Assembly (NCBI GenBank): GCA_019056805.1
Contig: DXJG01000009.1
Location: forward strand, 61,710 to 125,709
DNA: 64,000 nucleotides
Reading direction: 5' to 3'
DNA from: Candidatus Baldrarchaeota archaeon
GTDB lineage: Archaea; Asgardarchaeota; Baldrarchaeia; Baldrarchaeales; DXJG01
Part shown: in pieces, positions 44,259-54,050 of the stretch
How the letters are laid out: each line of letters opens with the position of its first letter
Numbering within the stretch: the first letter of the stretch is position 1
Translations under genes and position numbers: made by a program
The notes under the pieces: generated by a model
Seen by the model: only the letters and a program-made list of their open reading frames with translations
Told to the model about the DNA's origin: nothing
Databases searched by the model: none

Positions 44259-46067
44259 ATGAGAGTTGCTGTATTGAACAGAGATAGATGTAAGCCAAAG
44301 GACTGCGGACTCCCATGCATCAAGTTTTGTCCCATGGTTCGTACAGGGGTAGCAGCCATCTATATGGATGAAGAAACAGGAAAACCAATAATATCCGAAA
44401 AGCTATGTACAGGCTGCGGAATATGCGTGAAGAAATGCCCATTCTCTGCGATAAACATAGTTAACCTCCCAGAAAAATTAAAGGAAGATCTTGTTCACAG
44501 ATACGGAGTAAATGGGTTCGAACTTTTCCGTTTACCATTACCAAAAATTGGTAAAATTACAGGTTTAATCGGCCCAAATGGCGTTGGAAAAACAACAGCT
44601 CTTAGAATACTAGCAGGAGAAATCAGACCCAACCTTGGAAAACATGATAAACCACCAGAGTGGGATGAAATTATCACTTATTTTAGAGGTTCGGAACTTC
44701 AACCTTACTTTGAAAAAATGGCAAACCAAAAGTTACATGTTGTACATAAGCCGCAAAACATAACAAAGCTTCCTAAAGTTGCAAAAGGAATAGTTAGCGA
44801 ACTCCTAGGCAAAGTTGATGAAAGAGGTATACTTGATGAACTTTCAGAAAAACTAGGACTAGATAAGGTTTGGGACCGCAAGTTAAGTGTACTAAGTGGA
44901 GGAGAACTACAAAAAGTAGCAATAGCAGCCGTAATGATTAGAGATGCTGATGTATATCTTTTTGACGAGCCTTCAAGTTATTTAGATGTAAAAGAACGTA
45001 TAAAAGTAGCAAAAACAATAAGATCACTAATTGAAGAAAACAGAACTGTAATAGTAGTAGAACACGATTTAGCCATGCTTGACTATCTCTCAGATTTCGT
45101 TTGTGTTTTCTACGGAGAACCAGGAGTTTATGGAATAGTATCACATCCACATGGGGTTCGAGAAGGCATCAACATATATTTAGATGGATTTCTACCCGAT
45201 GAAAACATCAGATTTAGAGATGAACCTGTACGTTTCAAACTTCGCCCTGTTCCTGTAGAAAAACTTGGAACAGAAACAATACTTTTAGAATTCGATAAAA
45301 TGACAAAATCTTATGACGGTTTTAAACTTATAGTAGAGGGAGGAAAAATTCACTATGGTGAAATAATAGGCATATTAGGACCAAATGGTATCGGCAAAAC
45401 AACCTTTGTCAAAATGTTAGCAGGAATAATTAACCCAGATGAAGGAACACCACCGCAAAAAGAACTCAAAGTCAGCTACAAACCACAGTATGTAACACCA
45501 GACTACGACGGAACAGTAAGAATGTTACTAAGACAAATAGCCAAAGACAAATTTGGAACAAGCCTTTACAAGTCAGAAATCATACGACCACTACAACTTC
45601 AATATCTGCTTGATCAAAACGTAGCAGATCTAAGTGGAGGAGAACTACAAAGAGTAGCAATAGCAGTATGTTTATCCAGAGATGCAGATCTATATTTACT
45701 TGATGAACCTAGTGCATTTCTGGATGTTGAACAGAGACTAGCCGCTGCAAAAACAATAAGAAAAGTAGTAGAAAGTAAAGGAGCAGCAGCATTTGTTGTT
45801 GAACACGATATTGTTGCCCAAGACTTCATAGCAGATAGTCTAATGATCTTTACAGGAGAACCTGGAAAACAAGGAATAGCTCTACCACCAATGGGACTAA
45901 GGGAAGGAATGAACACCTTTCTCAAAGAAATGCAAATAACATTTAGACGCGACCCTCAAACGGGAAGACCAAGGGTAAATAAAGAAGGATCACGACTTGA
46001 CAGATATCAGAAATCAATCAACGAATACTACTACTTACCAGTGAAAGAAACAACAGAAGAAGAATGA
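44259..46067 (+). CDS. abce1: Ribosome recycling ATPase ABCE1 (Rli1)
   Basis: The 602-residue protein has the N-terminal twin 4Fe-4S ferredoxin domain (CKPKDCGLPCIKFCP and CTGCGICVKKCP) and two ABC nucleotide-binding domains with Walker A GPNGVGKTT and GPNGIGKTT, signatures LSGGELQK and LSGGELQR, and Walker B sites. It splits ribosomes after termination. Length and order are normal for the family. GGAGGAG gives a strong ribosome site. Confidence 0.98.
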   Translation: MRVAVLNRDRCKPKDCGLPCIKFCPMVRTGVAAIYMDEETGKPIISEKLCTGCGICVKKCPFSAINIVNLPEKLKEDLVHRYGVNGFELFRLPLPKIGKITGLIGPNGVGKTTALRILAGEIRPNLGKHDKPPEWDEIITYFRGSELQPYFEKMANQKLHVVHKPQNITKLPKVAKGIVSELLGKVDERGILDELSEKLGLDKVWDRKLSVLSGGELQKVAIAAVMIRDADVYLFDEPSSYLDVKERIKVAKTIRSLIEENRTVIVVEHDLAMLDYLSDFVCVFYGEPGVYGIVSHPHGVREGINIYLDGFLPDENIRFRDEPVRFKLRPVPVEKLGTETILLEFDKMTKSYDGFKLIVEGGKIHYGEIIGILGPNGIGKTTFVKMLAGIINPDEGTPPQKELKVSYKPQYVTPDYDGTVRMLLRQIAKDKFGTSLYKSEIIRPLQLQYLLDQNVADLSGGELQRVAIAVCLSRDADLYLLDEPSAFLDVEQRLAAAKTIRKVVESKGAAAFVVEHDIVAQDFIADSLMIFTGEPGKQGIALPPMGLREGMNTFLKEMQITFRRDPQTGRPRVNKEGSRLDRYQKSINEYYYLPVKETTEEE

Positions 46068-46182
46068 AAACTTCTTATAAACAAATCAAACTTCATTTAA
46101 AATATGTTGTGCAAAACTTCTGTAAAATACCTGTATCTTAAATTTATATCGTTATGTAGCGAAAAACAAAGAAGTAAATTGT

Positions 46183-47736
46183 TTAATTTGTAGCTACACT
46201 GGCTGCTTCTATTTCTGTTAATTTGCCTCTTTGCTTCTTCCATTCTTCAATGGGTACAGCGAATTGCCGTTCGACTATAGGTCTATGAATACTGTTCATA
46301 GTACAGAATGGTACAATGCGACCATCAGGAAGTCCATAATGAATACAGCAACGTTCTACTCGTTCCAAGTCGAAGTTATATGGATCCATAAAGTGCATAG
46401 ATCCTATCATTATTATTCTTCTCATGAACTCTCCAAGCGAACTGTAATCTCCACGTTTTAGAATAGTTACTATCAAGTCTTTTAGTAGACCCTTTTTCTT
46501 AACGTACCTTACTGCACCAAGCAATCTTAATTTAGATTTTATTTTGTCTATTCTTCCTCCTTTCTCTAGATCGTCAGCGATCTTTTCCAGGGTCCCCATG
46601 AATCGCTCTACATCTATGTATTTTGTTATCGGCACATATTCGTTATTTTCCTCTACTACTATGAATGTAGCCATTCCACATGCTGGGTGTGTTGAAAATT
46701 CTACGGCCGGATTTCCTTTTGTTAATCCAAGTGCTCTAGATAGGGGTATCGGGAATGAAGTAGGGTACCAATCTTCTTCCTTTATTATTCCATTTGTTTG
46801 TTCTTCTGTTAATTTCATTAGGTCTGGTATTGTTATACGCATTTTCTCTCTTTCTTCACGATCTATTCTTCCAGTTATAGAAACTGGTTGAAAGTTTACC
46901 CCCCTTATCACATCGTAATTTTTAACGGCAAATTCTATAATTTTTCCAATTTGATTATCATTTACACCTCTAACAAGCGTTGGAACAAGAACGATACTGT
47001 GAAGACCTACCTTTCTACAAACTTCGATAGCCTTTAGTTTCTCTGGTAAAAGGTTACGACCTCTAGCTATTTCGTAAGGTTCAGGTGTTATACCATCAAA
47101 CTGAAGATATATTGTACTTAACCCAGCTTCCTTAAGTTTTCTAGCATATTCTTCATCTGTTAGCCGTAAGCCGTTTGTCGCTATCTCAACATGAGGGAAT
47201 CCGACTTCCTTAGCCATTCTTATAAGCTCTGGTAAATCTTCCCTAACAGTCGGTTCACCACCAGCAAATTGTACAGCTGGCGCTGGTACAGGTCTATTGT
47301 TCCTGAAATTTACGAGAATTTTCCGTATCTCTTCCTTTGAAGGTTCATATACGTATCCAGCTGAAGCAGCGTTTGCAAAACATATCGGACATCGCAGGTT
47401 GCAACGATTTGTTACATCGATTAGCGCTAGGGCTGTGTGTGTTTTATGATTGGGGCAAAGACCGCAATCTTGTGGACAACCTTTTTGTGTTTGTGTTCTA
47501 GGATTTTCCAATCCTAATCCTTTATACCACCATCTCATAGCTCTTTTGAATTGTTCTACACTTCCCCAGTAAACATCTTTAAATGTTCCATGCTGTGGAC
47601 ATGTTTTTTCTATCATTACCTTTCCATTTTCTTCGTAAACTTTTGCGGCTATGACATTAACCTTACCGTCAAGGATACATTCAGGACATAGCGATTTCGT
47701 TTCGTAGGGCAGTACCTTTGGCGGTTCCCTCTCCAT
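46183..47736 (-). CDS. tes: Tetraether lipid synthase (radical SAM, Tes)
   Basis: The 517-residue protein has the radical SAM cysteines C112, C116 and C119 (RCNLRCPICF), plus N-terminal cysteine sets C17/C20 with C46 and C87/C91/C94, and further cysteines near the C-terminus, fitting several Fe-S clusters. The layout matches the archaeal tetraether lipid synthase (MJ0619-type), which joins two archaeol lipids tail to tail to make GDGTs. A strong AGGAGG-type site precedes it. This implies monolayer tetraether membranes. Confidence 0.85.
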   Translation of the reverse strand: MEREPPKVLPYETKSLCPECILDGKVNVIAAKVYEENGKVMIEKTCPQHGTFKDVYWGSVEQFKRAMRWWYKGLGLENPRTQTQKGCPQDCGLCPNHKTHTALALIDVTNRCNLRCPICFANAASAGYVYEPSKEEIRKILVNFRNNRPVPAPAVQFAGGEPTVREDLPELIRMAKEVGFPHVEIATNGLRLTDEEYARKLKEAGLSTIYLQFDGITPEPYEIARGRNLLPEKLKAIEVCRKVGLHSIVLVPTLVRGVNDNQIGKIIEFAVKNYDVIRGVNFQPVSITGRIDREEREKMRITIPDLMKLTEEQTNGIIKEEDWYPTSFPIPLSRALGLTKGNPAVEFSTHPACGMATFIVVEENNEYVPITKYIDVERFMGTLEKIADDLEKGGRIDKIKSKLRLLGAVRYVKKKGLLKDLIVTILKRGDYSSLGEFMRRIIMIGSMHFMDPYNFDLERVERCCIHYGLPDGRIVPFCTMNSIHRPIVERQFAVPIEEWKKQRGKLTEIEAASVATN

Positions 47737-48082
47737 TGGTACACCTCCTTCTTATAGCTATTAATGTTCTTACAAGCAATTTAACTATTTTCCAACCTTT
47801 CATACGGGAAATGGTAGGAAATAATATAAACTCAATAAACAAGTCTAATTAACGCATATGACAATTTACTCAATAAATAAATCATACAATAAATTCTTTG
47901 TTTCTATAGCATAGAAATTTAAATTTCTGATAATTCAAGAGTTTTATGGATTTTTCGGCTTTGTTTATTAAATAAGTTTTGAATTCGTAAACACGTACAT
48001 CCATAATTCTTTCACCGCAGTGTTTCCAAATAATTTTATAATAAGTTTTCTAATATATTTTAAATGAAAGAGGAGGTTAAAT
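47737..48082. other. Divergent promoter interval between tes and the TPP enzyme
   Basis: This A/T-rich gap has no coding frame. TTTCTAT (47901-47907) and ATAGAAA (47911-47917) form a perfect 7-bp inverted repeat with a 3-base centre, and a TTTAAATTTC stretch follows. It may be an operator shared by the divergent genes. GAGGAGG sits before the TPP-enzyme ATG. Confidence 0.45.
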
Positions 48083-49804
48083 ATGGGCGAAATATCTGGT
48101 GGAAGGCTTGTTGCTAAGGCATTAAAAGCAGAAGGAGTGAAATATGTCTTTTCTCTGCCGGGTGGACATATTGCCCCAATATATGAAGGATTAATAGAAG
48201 AAGGCATCGAAATTATAAGTACACGGCATGAACAAGCAGCTGGAAATGCAGCAGATGGTTGGGGAAGAGTTACAAGAACTCCAGGTGTCTGTCTTGTTAC
48301 AGCAGGTCCAGGAATTGTAAATTTAATTCCCGCACTAGCTCAAGCCTACTACGCTAATAGTCCAGTCATCGGGATTACGGGACACACTGCATTTGTATTC
48401 TCGGATAAACATGCTTTTCAAGAAGTCGATAGCATAGCACTAGCTAATCCTGTAACGAAATGGGCAAAAACTTGTTCAATAGTTTATAGGATCCCAGAAT
48501 ATGTACAAGACGCTTTTAGAGCAGCAACTTCTGGAAAAATGGGTCCTGTACTTTTAGATTTCCCACTTGATACGATGTGTTTGTCTTGTGATGAATCAAA
48601 AGTATCAATATTTCCTCCAGAGAAATACAGAGCAACAGGGAAAATATATGGGGATCCAATATTAATTAAAAAGGCAGCAGAAATGTTATTAAATGCGGAA
48701 AGACCGATAATACTTGCAGGAAGTGGAGTTTACTGGTCAAATGCTTCAGAAGAATTAATAAAGTTTGCAGAATTTGCACAAATTCCTGTAGTATATTATG
48801 AACTTGGGCAAGGCTGTATTCCAGATGATCACCCCCTCTGTATAGGAAACGCGATCGTAGGCTTACGATTTGCAAAACCTGATGTTATGCTTGCTATTGG
48901 AGTATGTTTTGACGAATTACTGGGATTCGGTATCGACGAAATTATGTATCCAAAAGATTTGAAAGTGGTTCATGTTGACATAGAGCCAAGCATTATTGGG
49001 AAAAACCGCCCGATAGATTTAGGGATTATTGGAGACCCTAAGGCGGTATTATCTCAATTGTTAGAAGCTATGAAACAAATTTTAGAAAAAGAAGGAATTA
49101 AAGAGAGACCATGGGCAAAAAGGCTAGCAGAAATAAAGAAAACATTTTTCTCAGGATTTGAAAAGGCAGGGGATTCGACAGCCAAACCGATAAGACCTGA
49201 GAGATTAATGAAAGAAATACGTGAATTCGTAACATCGGATACCATTGTTATTTTAGATGGTGGAGATACATCTGTTTGGGCGCATACATATCTCAAAGCG
49301 CAGTCTCCTGGACAAATAATAGGTTCACAAGGACCTTTAGGCCATTTAGGTGCGGGAATACCCATGGGAATTGCAGCAAAACTTGCAAAACCTGAAAAGA
49401 AAGTTTTCGTTATAACTGGAGATGGCAGCTTTCTTTTTAACGGTGCAGAAATAGACACTGCAGTAAGATACAACATTCCATTTGTAGTTATAATTGCAAA
49501 TGATAGTTATTGGGGCATGGTATATCATGGAAATGTAATAGCATGGAAGTCTAAAGAAAAATCCTCAATAGGAACAAAATTGAATGAAAAAGTTAGATAT
49601 GATAAATTCGCCGAAAGTCTTGGAGGATACGGGGAAACTGTCACAGAACCAGAAGAAATTAAACCAGCAATCCAAAGAGCCTTAAAAGAAAATGTTCCCG
49701 CTGTTATCGATGTTCGCATAGACACAGAAGCCATCACAATACTCGCACAATATTTCGCATCCACAGCAACATCACAATTTTGGAAAAAATACTGGACATT
49801 CTAA
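48083..49804 (+). CDS. Thiamine pyrophosphate-dependent enzyme, acetolactate-synthase-like
   Basis: The 573-residue protein has the three-domain POX fold: an N-terminal Pyr domain with catalytic Glu (E50 in RHEQAA), a central domain and a C-terminal PP domain with GDGSFLFNGAEIDTAVRYN for TPP-Mg2+. It is close to acetolactate synthase large subunits, but no IlvN regulatory subunit gene or other branched-chain genes are nearby, so other 2-oxoacid substrates are possible. GAGGAGG precedes the ATG. Confidence 0.8.
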   Translation: MGEISGGRLVAKALKAEGVKYVFSLPGGHIAPIYEGLIEEGIEIISTRHEQAAGNAADGWGRVTRTPGVCLVTAGPGIVNLIPALAQAYYANSPVIGITGHTAFVFSDKHAFQEVDSIALANPVTKWAKTCSIVYRIPEYVQDAFRAATSGKMGPVLLDFPLDTMCLSCDESKVSIFPPEKYRATGKIYGDPILIKKAAEMLLNAERPIILAGSGVYWSNASEELIKFAEFAQIPVVYYELGQGCIPDDHPLCIGNAIVGLRFAKPDVMLAIGVCFDELLGFGIDEIMYPKDLKVVHVDIEPSIIGKNRPIDLGIIGDPKAVLSQLLEAMKQILEKEGIKERPWAKRLAEIKKTFFSGFEKAGDSTAKPIRPERLMKEIREFVTSDTIVILDGGDTSVWAHTYLKAQSPGQIIGSQGPLGHLGAGIPMGIAAKLAKPEKKVFVITGDGSFLFNGAEIDTAVRYNIPFVVIIANDSYWGMVYHGNVIAWKSKEKSSIGTKLNEKVRYDKFAESLGGYGETVTEPEEIKPAIQRALKENVPAVIDVRIDTEAITILAQYFASTATSQFWKKYWTF

Positions 49805-49880
49805 CCCATTTTATTTCTTCAAGAGAAGTGAAATCCTTAAGAAGAAATGTTTTTAAGTCCGGGGGCTATCTGAATTAAAT

Positions 49881-49943
49881 GGGCTGATGATAGAGCCTGT
49901 CGACGTGGATTCAAGATGACTGTCGACCAACGGTTTGAAGCCC
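49881..49943 (+). ncRNA. Candidate C/D-box guide RNA with repeated guide
   Basis: GGGCT (49881-49885) pairs with AGCCC (49939-49943) to close the RNA. Box C TGATGA (49885-49890), C' AGATGAC around 49914-49920 and a non-consensus D box TTGA (49935-49938) are placed as in an archaeal C/D sRNA; D' is weak. Both guide regions contain the identical octamer CTGTCGAC (49897-49904 and 49920-49927). No target was identified. Confidence 0.5.
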
Positions 49944-50002
49944 GCTTTCATTTATCGTATAAAATCTTCATTTTCGATTATATTCGTTAAAATGGTGATT
50001 AC

Positions 50003-50641
50003 ATGCTTTTTGAAAGGATATTTGTATTTCCTTTTCCAGAAATTGAATTATTTAAAAGATCCTACTTACAAAGAACTGCTCTATTAAAATTGAATTCAGC
50101 CGCGAGATGTCTCAACGCTGCTTTTTATCTGTCTCATAATATTAGAAGAGATACCCAAGTTTTTCTCCTATTTAAATTGGAGGATCTTGGACACCTCTGT
50201 ATTAATTTTGTCGGTAAAGATTTGAAACGTTTTCAACCAGATGAACATAGCATTCTCGGATTGATAAGAAATTCAATCATTAAATTTAGAAAGTATGAAA
50301 GAATCCGTAGAGAAATAGAAAAGAAATTTCAAGCTTATCCAGGAGTATTTGTACTTAAAATTTCCTTTTCAGAACTATTAAGTAATTTAATTGATGAAGA
50401 TTATCAAATTCTTTATTCGTCTGCCAAGGGAACTGATGTAAGAAAAATAAAATTTACACAAAAACTAGCATTTATTACAGCCAACAAAAATACATTGAAT
50501 GAAAAAGATTGGGAAATACTCCGTAAAAACGGAGTCGGTATCCATTTTGGTGATAAATTACCTAGAATAGATATTCAAGTTATCCTTCTTCACAACGAAC
50601 TTGACCGAGTAGAAACAAAATATCTATCCAATTCATTATGA
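50003..50641 (+). CDS. Diverged TrmY paralog, probably catalytically decayed
   Basis: The 212-residue protein aligns by pattern with the TrmY protein encoded head-on beside it: an N-terminal strand, a central FSELLSNLIDEDYQILYSSAKGTDVRKIKF block and a final LLHNELDR. The SAM-binding trefoil-knot residues are gone: GDHIGLND becomes TANKNTLNE and the GPRSLLGSHC loop becomes GDKLPRIDIQ. It is thus unlikely to bind SAM. ATG 50003 follows GGTGATT. Its last 52 bases overlap the TrmY gene on the other strand. Confidence 0.65.
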   Translation: MLFERIFVFPFPEIELFKRSYLQRTALLKLNSAARCLNAAFYLSHNIRRDTQVFLLFKLEDLGHLCINFVGKDLKRFQPDEHSILGLIRNSIIKFRKYERIRREIEKKFQAYPGVFVLKISFSELLSNLIDEDYQILYSSAKGTDVRKIKFTQKLAFITANKNTLNEKDWEILRKNGVGIHFGDKLPRIDIQVILLHNELDRVETKYLSNSL

Positions 50642-51249
50642 ACTATAGCAATACAGTGACTCCCTAGCAGCGACCTAGGACCTACAGAAGCTTTTACAGC
50701 ACCTAATCTTTCTAATAGTAACTCGTCAGAATCATTTAATCCTATGTGATCCCCTAAAACAAAAACATGAACGGACTTCGCAGAAAATGTCATCTTTCTT
50801 ATATCTTTTCCCCTTTCATGTAAATATATTAAATGATAACCTTTTTCCGCGAAAAATTCAACTAAATCTTGAAAAGATGTTCGACTGACACTAATACCCG
50901 CTAAAACTTCTTCTTCGACACTACTTCTACAAGATTTCAAAGCTTCTCTTATCATCTTAGCTATAGATATTTCATCTGCTTCTAAACTTTCTACTTTTGA
51001 ACCATCTACTCTAATTATTTTAGGAGGAGTAGGTGGCCCTAGCAGAACCGCATAAAAAACAGTGTCTTTTCTCGGTTCATCATGGTAAAGTAAGGCTCTA
51101 CTTATGCAACGGCAAACTATATCCATACGCCCGCCAGTACTTGGTAGACCTTTCAAATGAAATTTATGATCTGTTCTAGCTTTATTGGCCTTCAATACAA
51201 ATATTCTCTTACCTTGCACCCTATTTTTCTCCCAACGATCCGATAGCAT
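50590..51249 (-). CDS. trmY: tRNA pseudouridine-54 N1-methyltransferase TrmY
   Basis: The 219-residue SPOUT-class enzyme methylates pseudouridine 54 in tRNA to m1-pseudouridine. Conserved parts are GPPTPPKIIRVDG, VFVLGDHIGLNDSDE and the knot loop SVGPRSLLGSHCIAIVHNELDR. The N-terminal 15 residues overlap the end of the pyrF gene (29 bases), so they are probably co-transcribed. Its 3' end overlaps a convergent, decayed paralog. Confidence 0.9.
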   Translation of the reverse strand: MLSDRWEKNRVQGKRIFVLKANKARTDHKFHLKGLPSTGGRMDIVCRCISRALLYHDEPRKDTVFYAVLLGPPTPPKIIRVDGSKVESLEADEISIAKMIREALKSCRSSVEEEVLAGISVSRTSFQDLVEFFAEKGYHLIYLHERGKDIRKMTFSAKSVHVFVLGDHIGLNDSDELLLERLGAVKASVGPRSLLGSHCIAIVHNELDRYFVSTRSSSL

Positions 51250-52045
51250 AATTAATCATTTCCTTTATTTTCTTAGCAGTTTCAACCGGATTTGGCGAAT
51301 TTAAAATTGTCCTACCCACTATCGCATAATCAGTTCCAGATTTGAATGCTTCTTCAATCTTTCCTCCTTGGATACCAATTCCTGGAGAAAATATAGGAAC
51401 CTTTGTTCCAAGAATAGTCTTTACTTCTTTCACTATTTTTGGATATGTAGCCCCGACCACAACACCGTCTGCTTCCCATTTCAAAGCTTTTTCAGCAAAT
51501 ATAATATATTGAGCTACCTTTTTTCCTTCACTTGTTAAGACTAGTTGACCATATCCTTCTCGTGCAGCTAAATGACTCATATAAACCAGTAGTATAACAC
51601 CCTTGTCCTGTTTTCTAGCCTCTTCAAAAACTTTATTGAGACCGTCTTCCCAGCCAACAAAAGGATTTGCTATAACCGCGTCAAATCCCGCATTGAAAAA
51701 ATGTCGTGCTATCCATTGATTTGTATGCCCAACATCATTTATTTTACAATCCGCTATCAGCGGAAGTCCGTATTTTTCCACTCTGTCCACTATTTCCTGT
51801 AAATCATCAAAAAGCCCTAATGGAAGAACCAGTTGCATATTTATCTTTACAGCAGCAAGATGCTCCGCAACGCTTTCAAGAACTCTTAAAGATTTTTTGA
51901 GAAGTTGCTCCTTCTTCTCTTTCCATAAACCTCTTTCCGATCGTGAAAATACTTCCGAGTAGTCTAGAGCCAAAATAAGACGACTTTTATGCCTATTAGT
52001 AGCTTTTTCCAGCTTTAAAGAAAATTTATTACTATTCAAGTACAT
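51221..52045 (-). CDS. pyrF: Orotidine 5'-phosphate decarboxylase
   Basis: This 274-residue enzyme catalyses the final step of UMP synthesis. LALDYSE near the N-terminus and the catalytic DCKINDVGHTN motif (D-x-K-x2-D) are intact, and SPGIGIQGG with VGRTIL forms the phosphate site. The sequence is closer to the longer bacterial-like OMPDC form than to short archaeal ones. The first 22 residues may be an extension; a later start is possible. Confidence 0.92.
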   Translation of the reverse strand: MYLNSNKFSLKLEKATNRHKSRLILALDYSEVFSRSERGLWKEKKEQLLKKSLRVLESVAEHLAAVKINMQLVLPLGLFDDLQEIVDRVEKYGLPLIADCKINDVGHTNQWIARHFFNAGFDAVIANPFVGWEDGLNKVFEEARKQDKGVILLVYMSHLAAREGYGQLVLTSEGKKVAQYIIFAEKALKWEADGVVVGATYPKIVKEVKTILGTKVPIFSPGIGIQGGKIEEAFKSGTDYAIVGRTILNSPNPVETAKKIKEMINYAIGSLGEK

Positions 52046-52131
52046 TACCTCGCCATTACAAGTTCAAAACTCTTATTTTTACCTAAGCTTATTTAAAATT
52101 ATAAGTATAAACCGTCGTGGAGGTTAATACT

Positions 52132-53181
52132 TTGTCTTTTTATCCAACTGGAAGTCCATTCTCAAGATTAATAGTGTTTTTATCAGCAATACTAACTCCA
52201 ATTTACTTCATACTTCTCATTTCATATTCTCCAGTAGAATTAAAATTTTTGGATGCTTTCTTCAAATATTTTGCTATGCCTCTAACCTTCAGCTTTCCAT
52301 GGCTTCTCTTCATATACATTAATAGAAATACGCTGGTCGCAACCTTAGACGAAATAAAATCTGCAACTTCAATCATACCTTTAAGATGGAAAATATTTTA
52401 TGGAATTAACGCGTTATTTATCCTCCTCTTCTTTGTTCTCCCTCTTGTTTCTCCTCCTCTTGCAGTATTTACAGCAATAGTCCTCGCTGTTAGAATTACA
52501 CGAAAATCAAAATTTACGTTAGAAGGAAGCGAAAAAACTCCATTCCTTTTAAGTTTCATTCTATCAATAATTTTTGCCATCATTCCAGCATATTTCTTAT
52601 TACTTTTCTTACCTGCCTACTCAACAGTATTTTTCTGGACATTAAACATTTGGTGGAACAATGTATTTCTACTCTACGATCTATCAATCTGGATAGTCAA
52701 CTCTTTAGCCATAGGATCCTTAATATGGTTAATTTATACAGGCGCCGCTGAATATGAAGAAAGAATATATGGATGGAGAAAAACTCAAGCCCCGGCAAAC
52801 CTAATTAGATTAATCCAATTTTTATTCTTCCTATTTTTAGCTTTCATCGGCCTACCTAAATACTCATGGATCCAAAAAATCTATGAACACTACTCTTTAC
52901 CAGTTTTTGATGGAGCCGAACAATTTCTCTCAACAGTTAACATTACCTGTCTTATCATAGTTAGTTTTGTAATTCTAATATCTTTAGTTAGAGGACTAAA
53001 AAAGATAGAATATAGAGGATCTTTCATTGGCTATCTTTTTGCCGCTGGATTCCTAATTATCGATGTTTTTTGGAGGTTCAATAAACATCTAATAACCCTC
53101 TCAATAATCTCAGCCTCAATAATGTTTTTCTTAATTTTCATATATTGTTTCACCAGTGTTAAGCGAGAAGTCGAGGGATGA
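52132..53181 (+). CDS. Integral membrane protein of unknown function
   Basis: About 349 residues with nine or ten hydrophobic helices and an IYINRN loop near residue 65. No transporter motif or catalytic site is recognised. GGAGGT at 52118-52123 supports TTG 52132 as start over GTG 52117. It overlaps the following B3/B4 gene by 4 bases, so the two are made together. Confidence 0.65.
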   Translation: MSFYPTGSPFSRLIVFLSAILTPIYFILLISYSPVELKFLDAFFKYFAMPLTFSFPWLLFIYINRNTLVATLDEIKSATSIIPLRWKIFYGINALFILLFFVLPLVSPPLAVFTAIVLAVRITRKSKFTLEGSEKTPFLLSFILSIIFAIIPAYFLLLFLPAYSTVFFWTLNIWWNNVFLLYDLSIWIVNSLAIGSLIWLIYTGAAEYEERIYGWRKTQAPANLIRLIQFLFFLFLAFIGLPKYSWIQKIYEHYSLPVFDGAEQFLSTVNITCLIIVSFVILISLVRGLKKIEYRGSFIGYLFAAGFLIIDVFWRFNKHLITLSIISASIMFFLIFIYCFTSVKREVEG

Positions 53182-53864
53182 CAACGATGATTGTTTGGAG
53201 CGAAGAAGTAAGAAAAAGAATTCCAGACCTGCATCTTACTTTAGGAATCGTAAAAAATGTAAAAGTAGGACCTTCAACAAAAAGAAACCAAGAAATATAT
53301 AATTGTATTGTCTCTATGATTAGAGAAAACTATGACCTCGAAAATTTGAAAAATGACCCGGTTATACGCGCTTATAGGGATTTCTACTGGCATTATCTCA
53401 AGATTGATCCCACAAAGGTCAGGCCTGCCGGAGAAGCTTTAATCAGACGCATATTAAGCGGTAAATCTGTACCCAGTATATCAAATGTTGTGGATGCATA
53501 CAATGCAGCCAGTATTGAAACAAAAATATCTCTTGGCGCGTATGACTATGATTTGCTAAAGTTTCCATTACATGTTAGATTTGCGAAAAGTGGAGAAAAA
53601 TTTAAACCAATAGGTAAAAGCGAAACTCAACTTGCTGGCAAAGAACTCGTAGTTGCTGACGAAGAAAAGATAATTTGCCTATATCCTCACAGAGATTCAG
53701 AAAAAACGAAAGTAGATTCTAATACACGTAATGTACTTATCCTAGGTTACGGTGTACCAAACTTGGATAGTGAAGTCGTTTTTAATGCAGTAAAAATAGC
53801 TTGCAATTACATCTTGGAAGTTGCAGGAGGAAACATAGAAAGGATAGAAAAATACGTAATTTAA
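53178..53864 (+). CDS. B3/B4 tRNA-binding domain protein
   Basis: The 228-residue protein is related to the B3/B4 domain of phenylalanyl-tRNA synthetase beta, the editing module, seen in YRDFYWHYLKIDPTKVRPAGEALIRRIL and VDAYNAASIETKISLGAYD. Free-standing versions may hydrolyse mischarged tRNA or aminoacyl conjugates. ATG overlaps the TGA of the membrane protein gene. Confidence 0.8.
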   Translation: MTTMIVWSEEVRKRIPDLHLTLGIVKNVKVGPSTKRNQEIYNCIVSMIRENYDLENLKNDPVIRAYRDFYWHYLKIDPTKVRPAGEALIRRILSGKSVPSISNVVDAYNAASIETKISLGAYDYDLLKFPLHVRFAKSGEKFKPIGKSETQLAGKELVVADEEKIICLYPHRDSEKTKVDSNTRNVLILGYGVPNLDSEVVFNAVKIACNYILEVAGGNIERIEKYVI

Positions 53865-54050
53865 AGCTGTTAACTCAGTACACTAAACAACATCATTTTT
53901 ATCATCAATATTTTCTACTTCTTCTGCTACCTTAATGTTAAAACTTTATGTACTAGTAATCCATAATTATGATAGACAACCGTAGTTAATTTAATATTAA
54001 TGAGCATTTACTCTAGTGCTTGAAAATCACTCAAAAATGGAGAGGTAATT

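Noticed and set aside
50003..50641. Active second TrmY enzyme
   Set aside because: The SAM-binding loops are replaced, so I describe it only as a diverged paralog.
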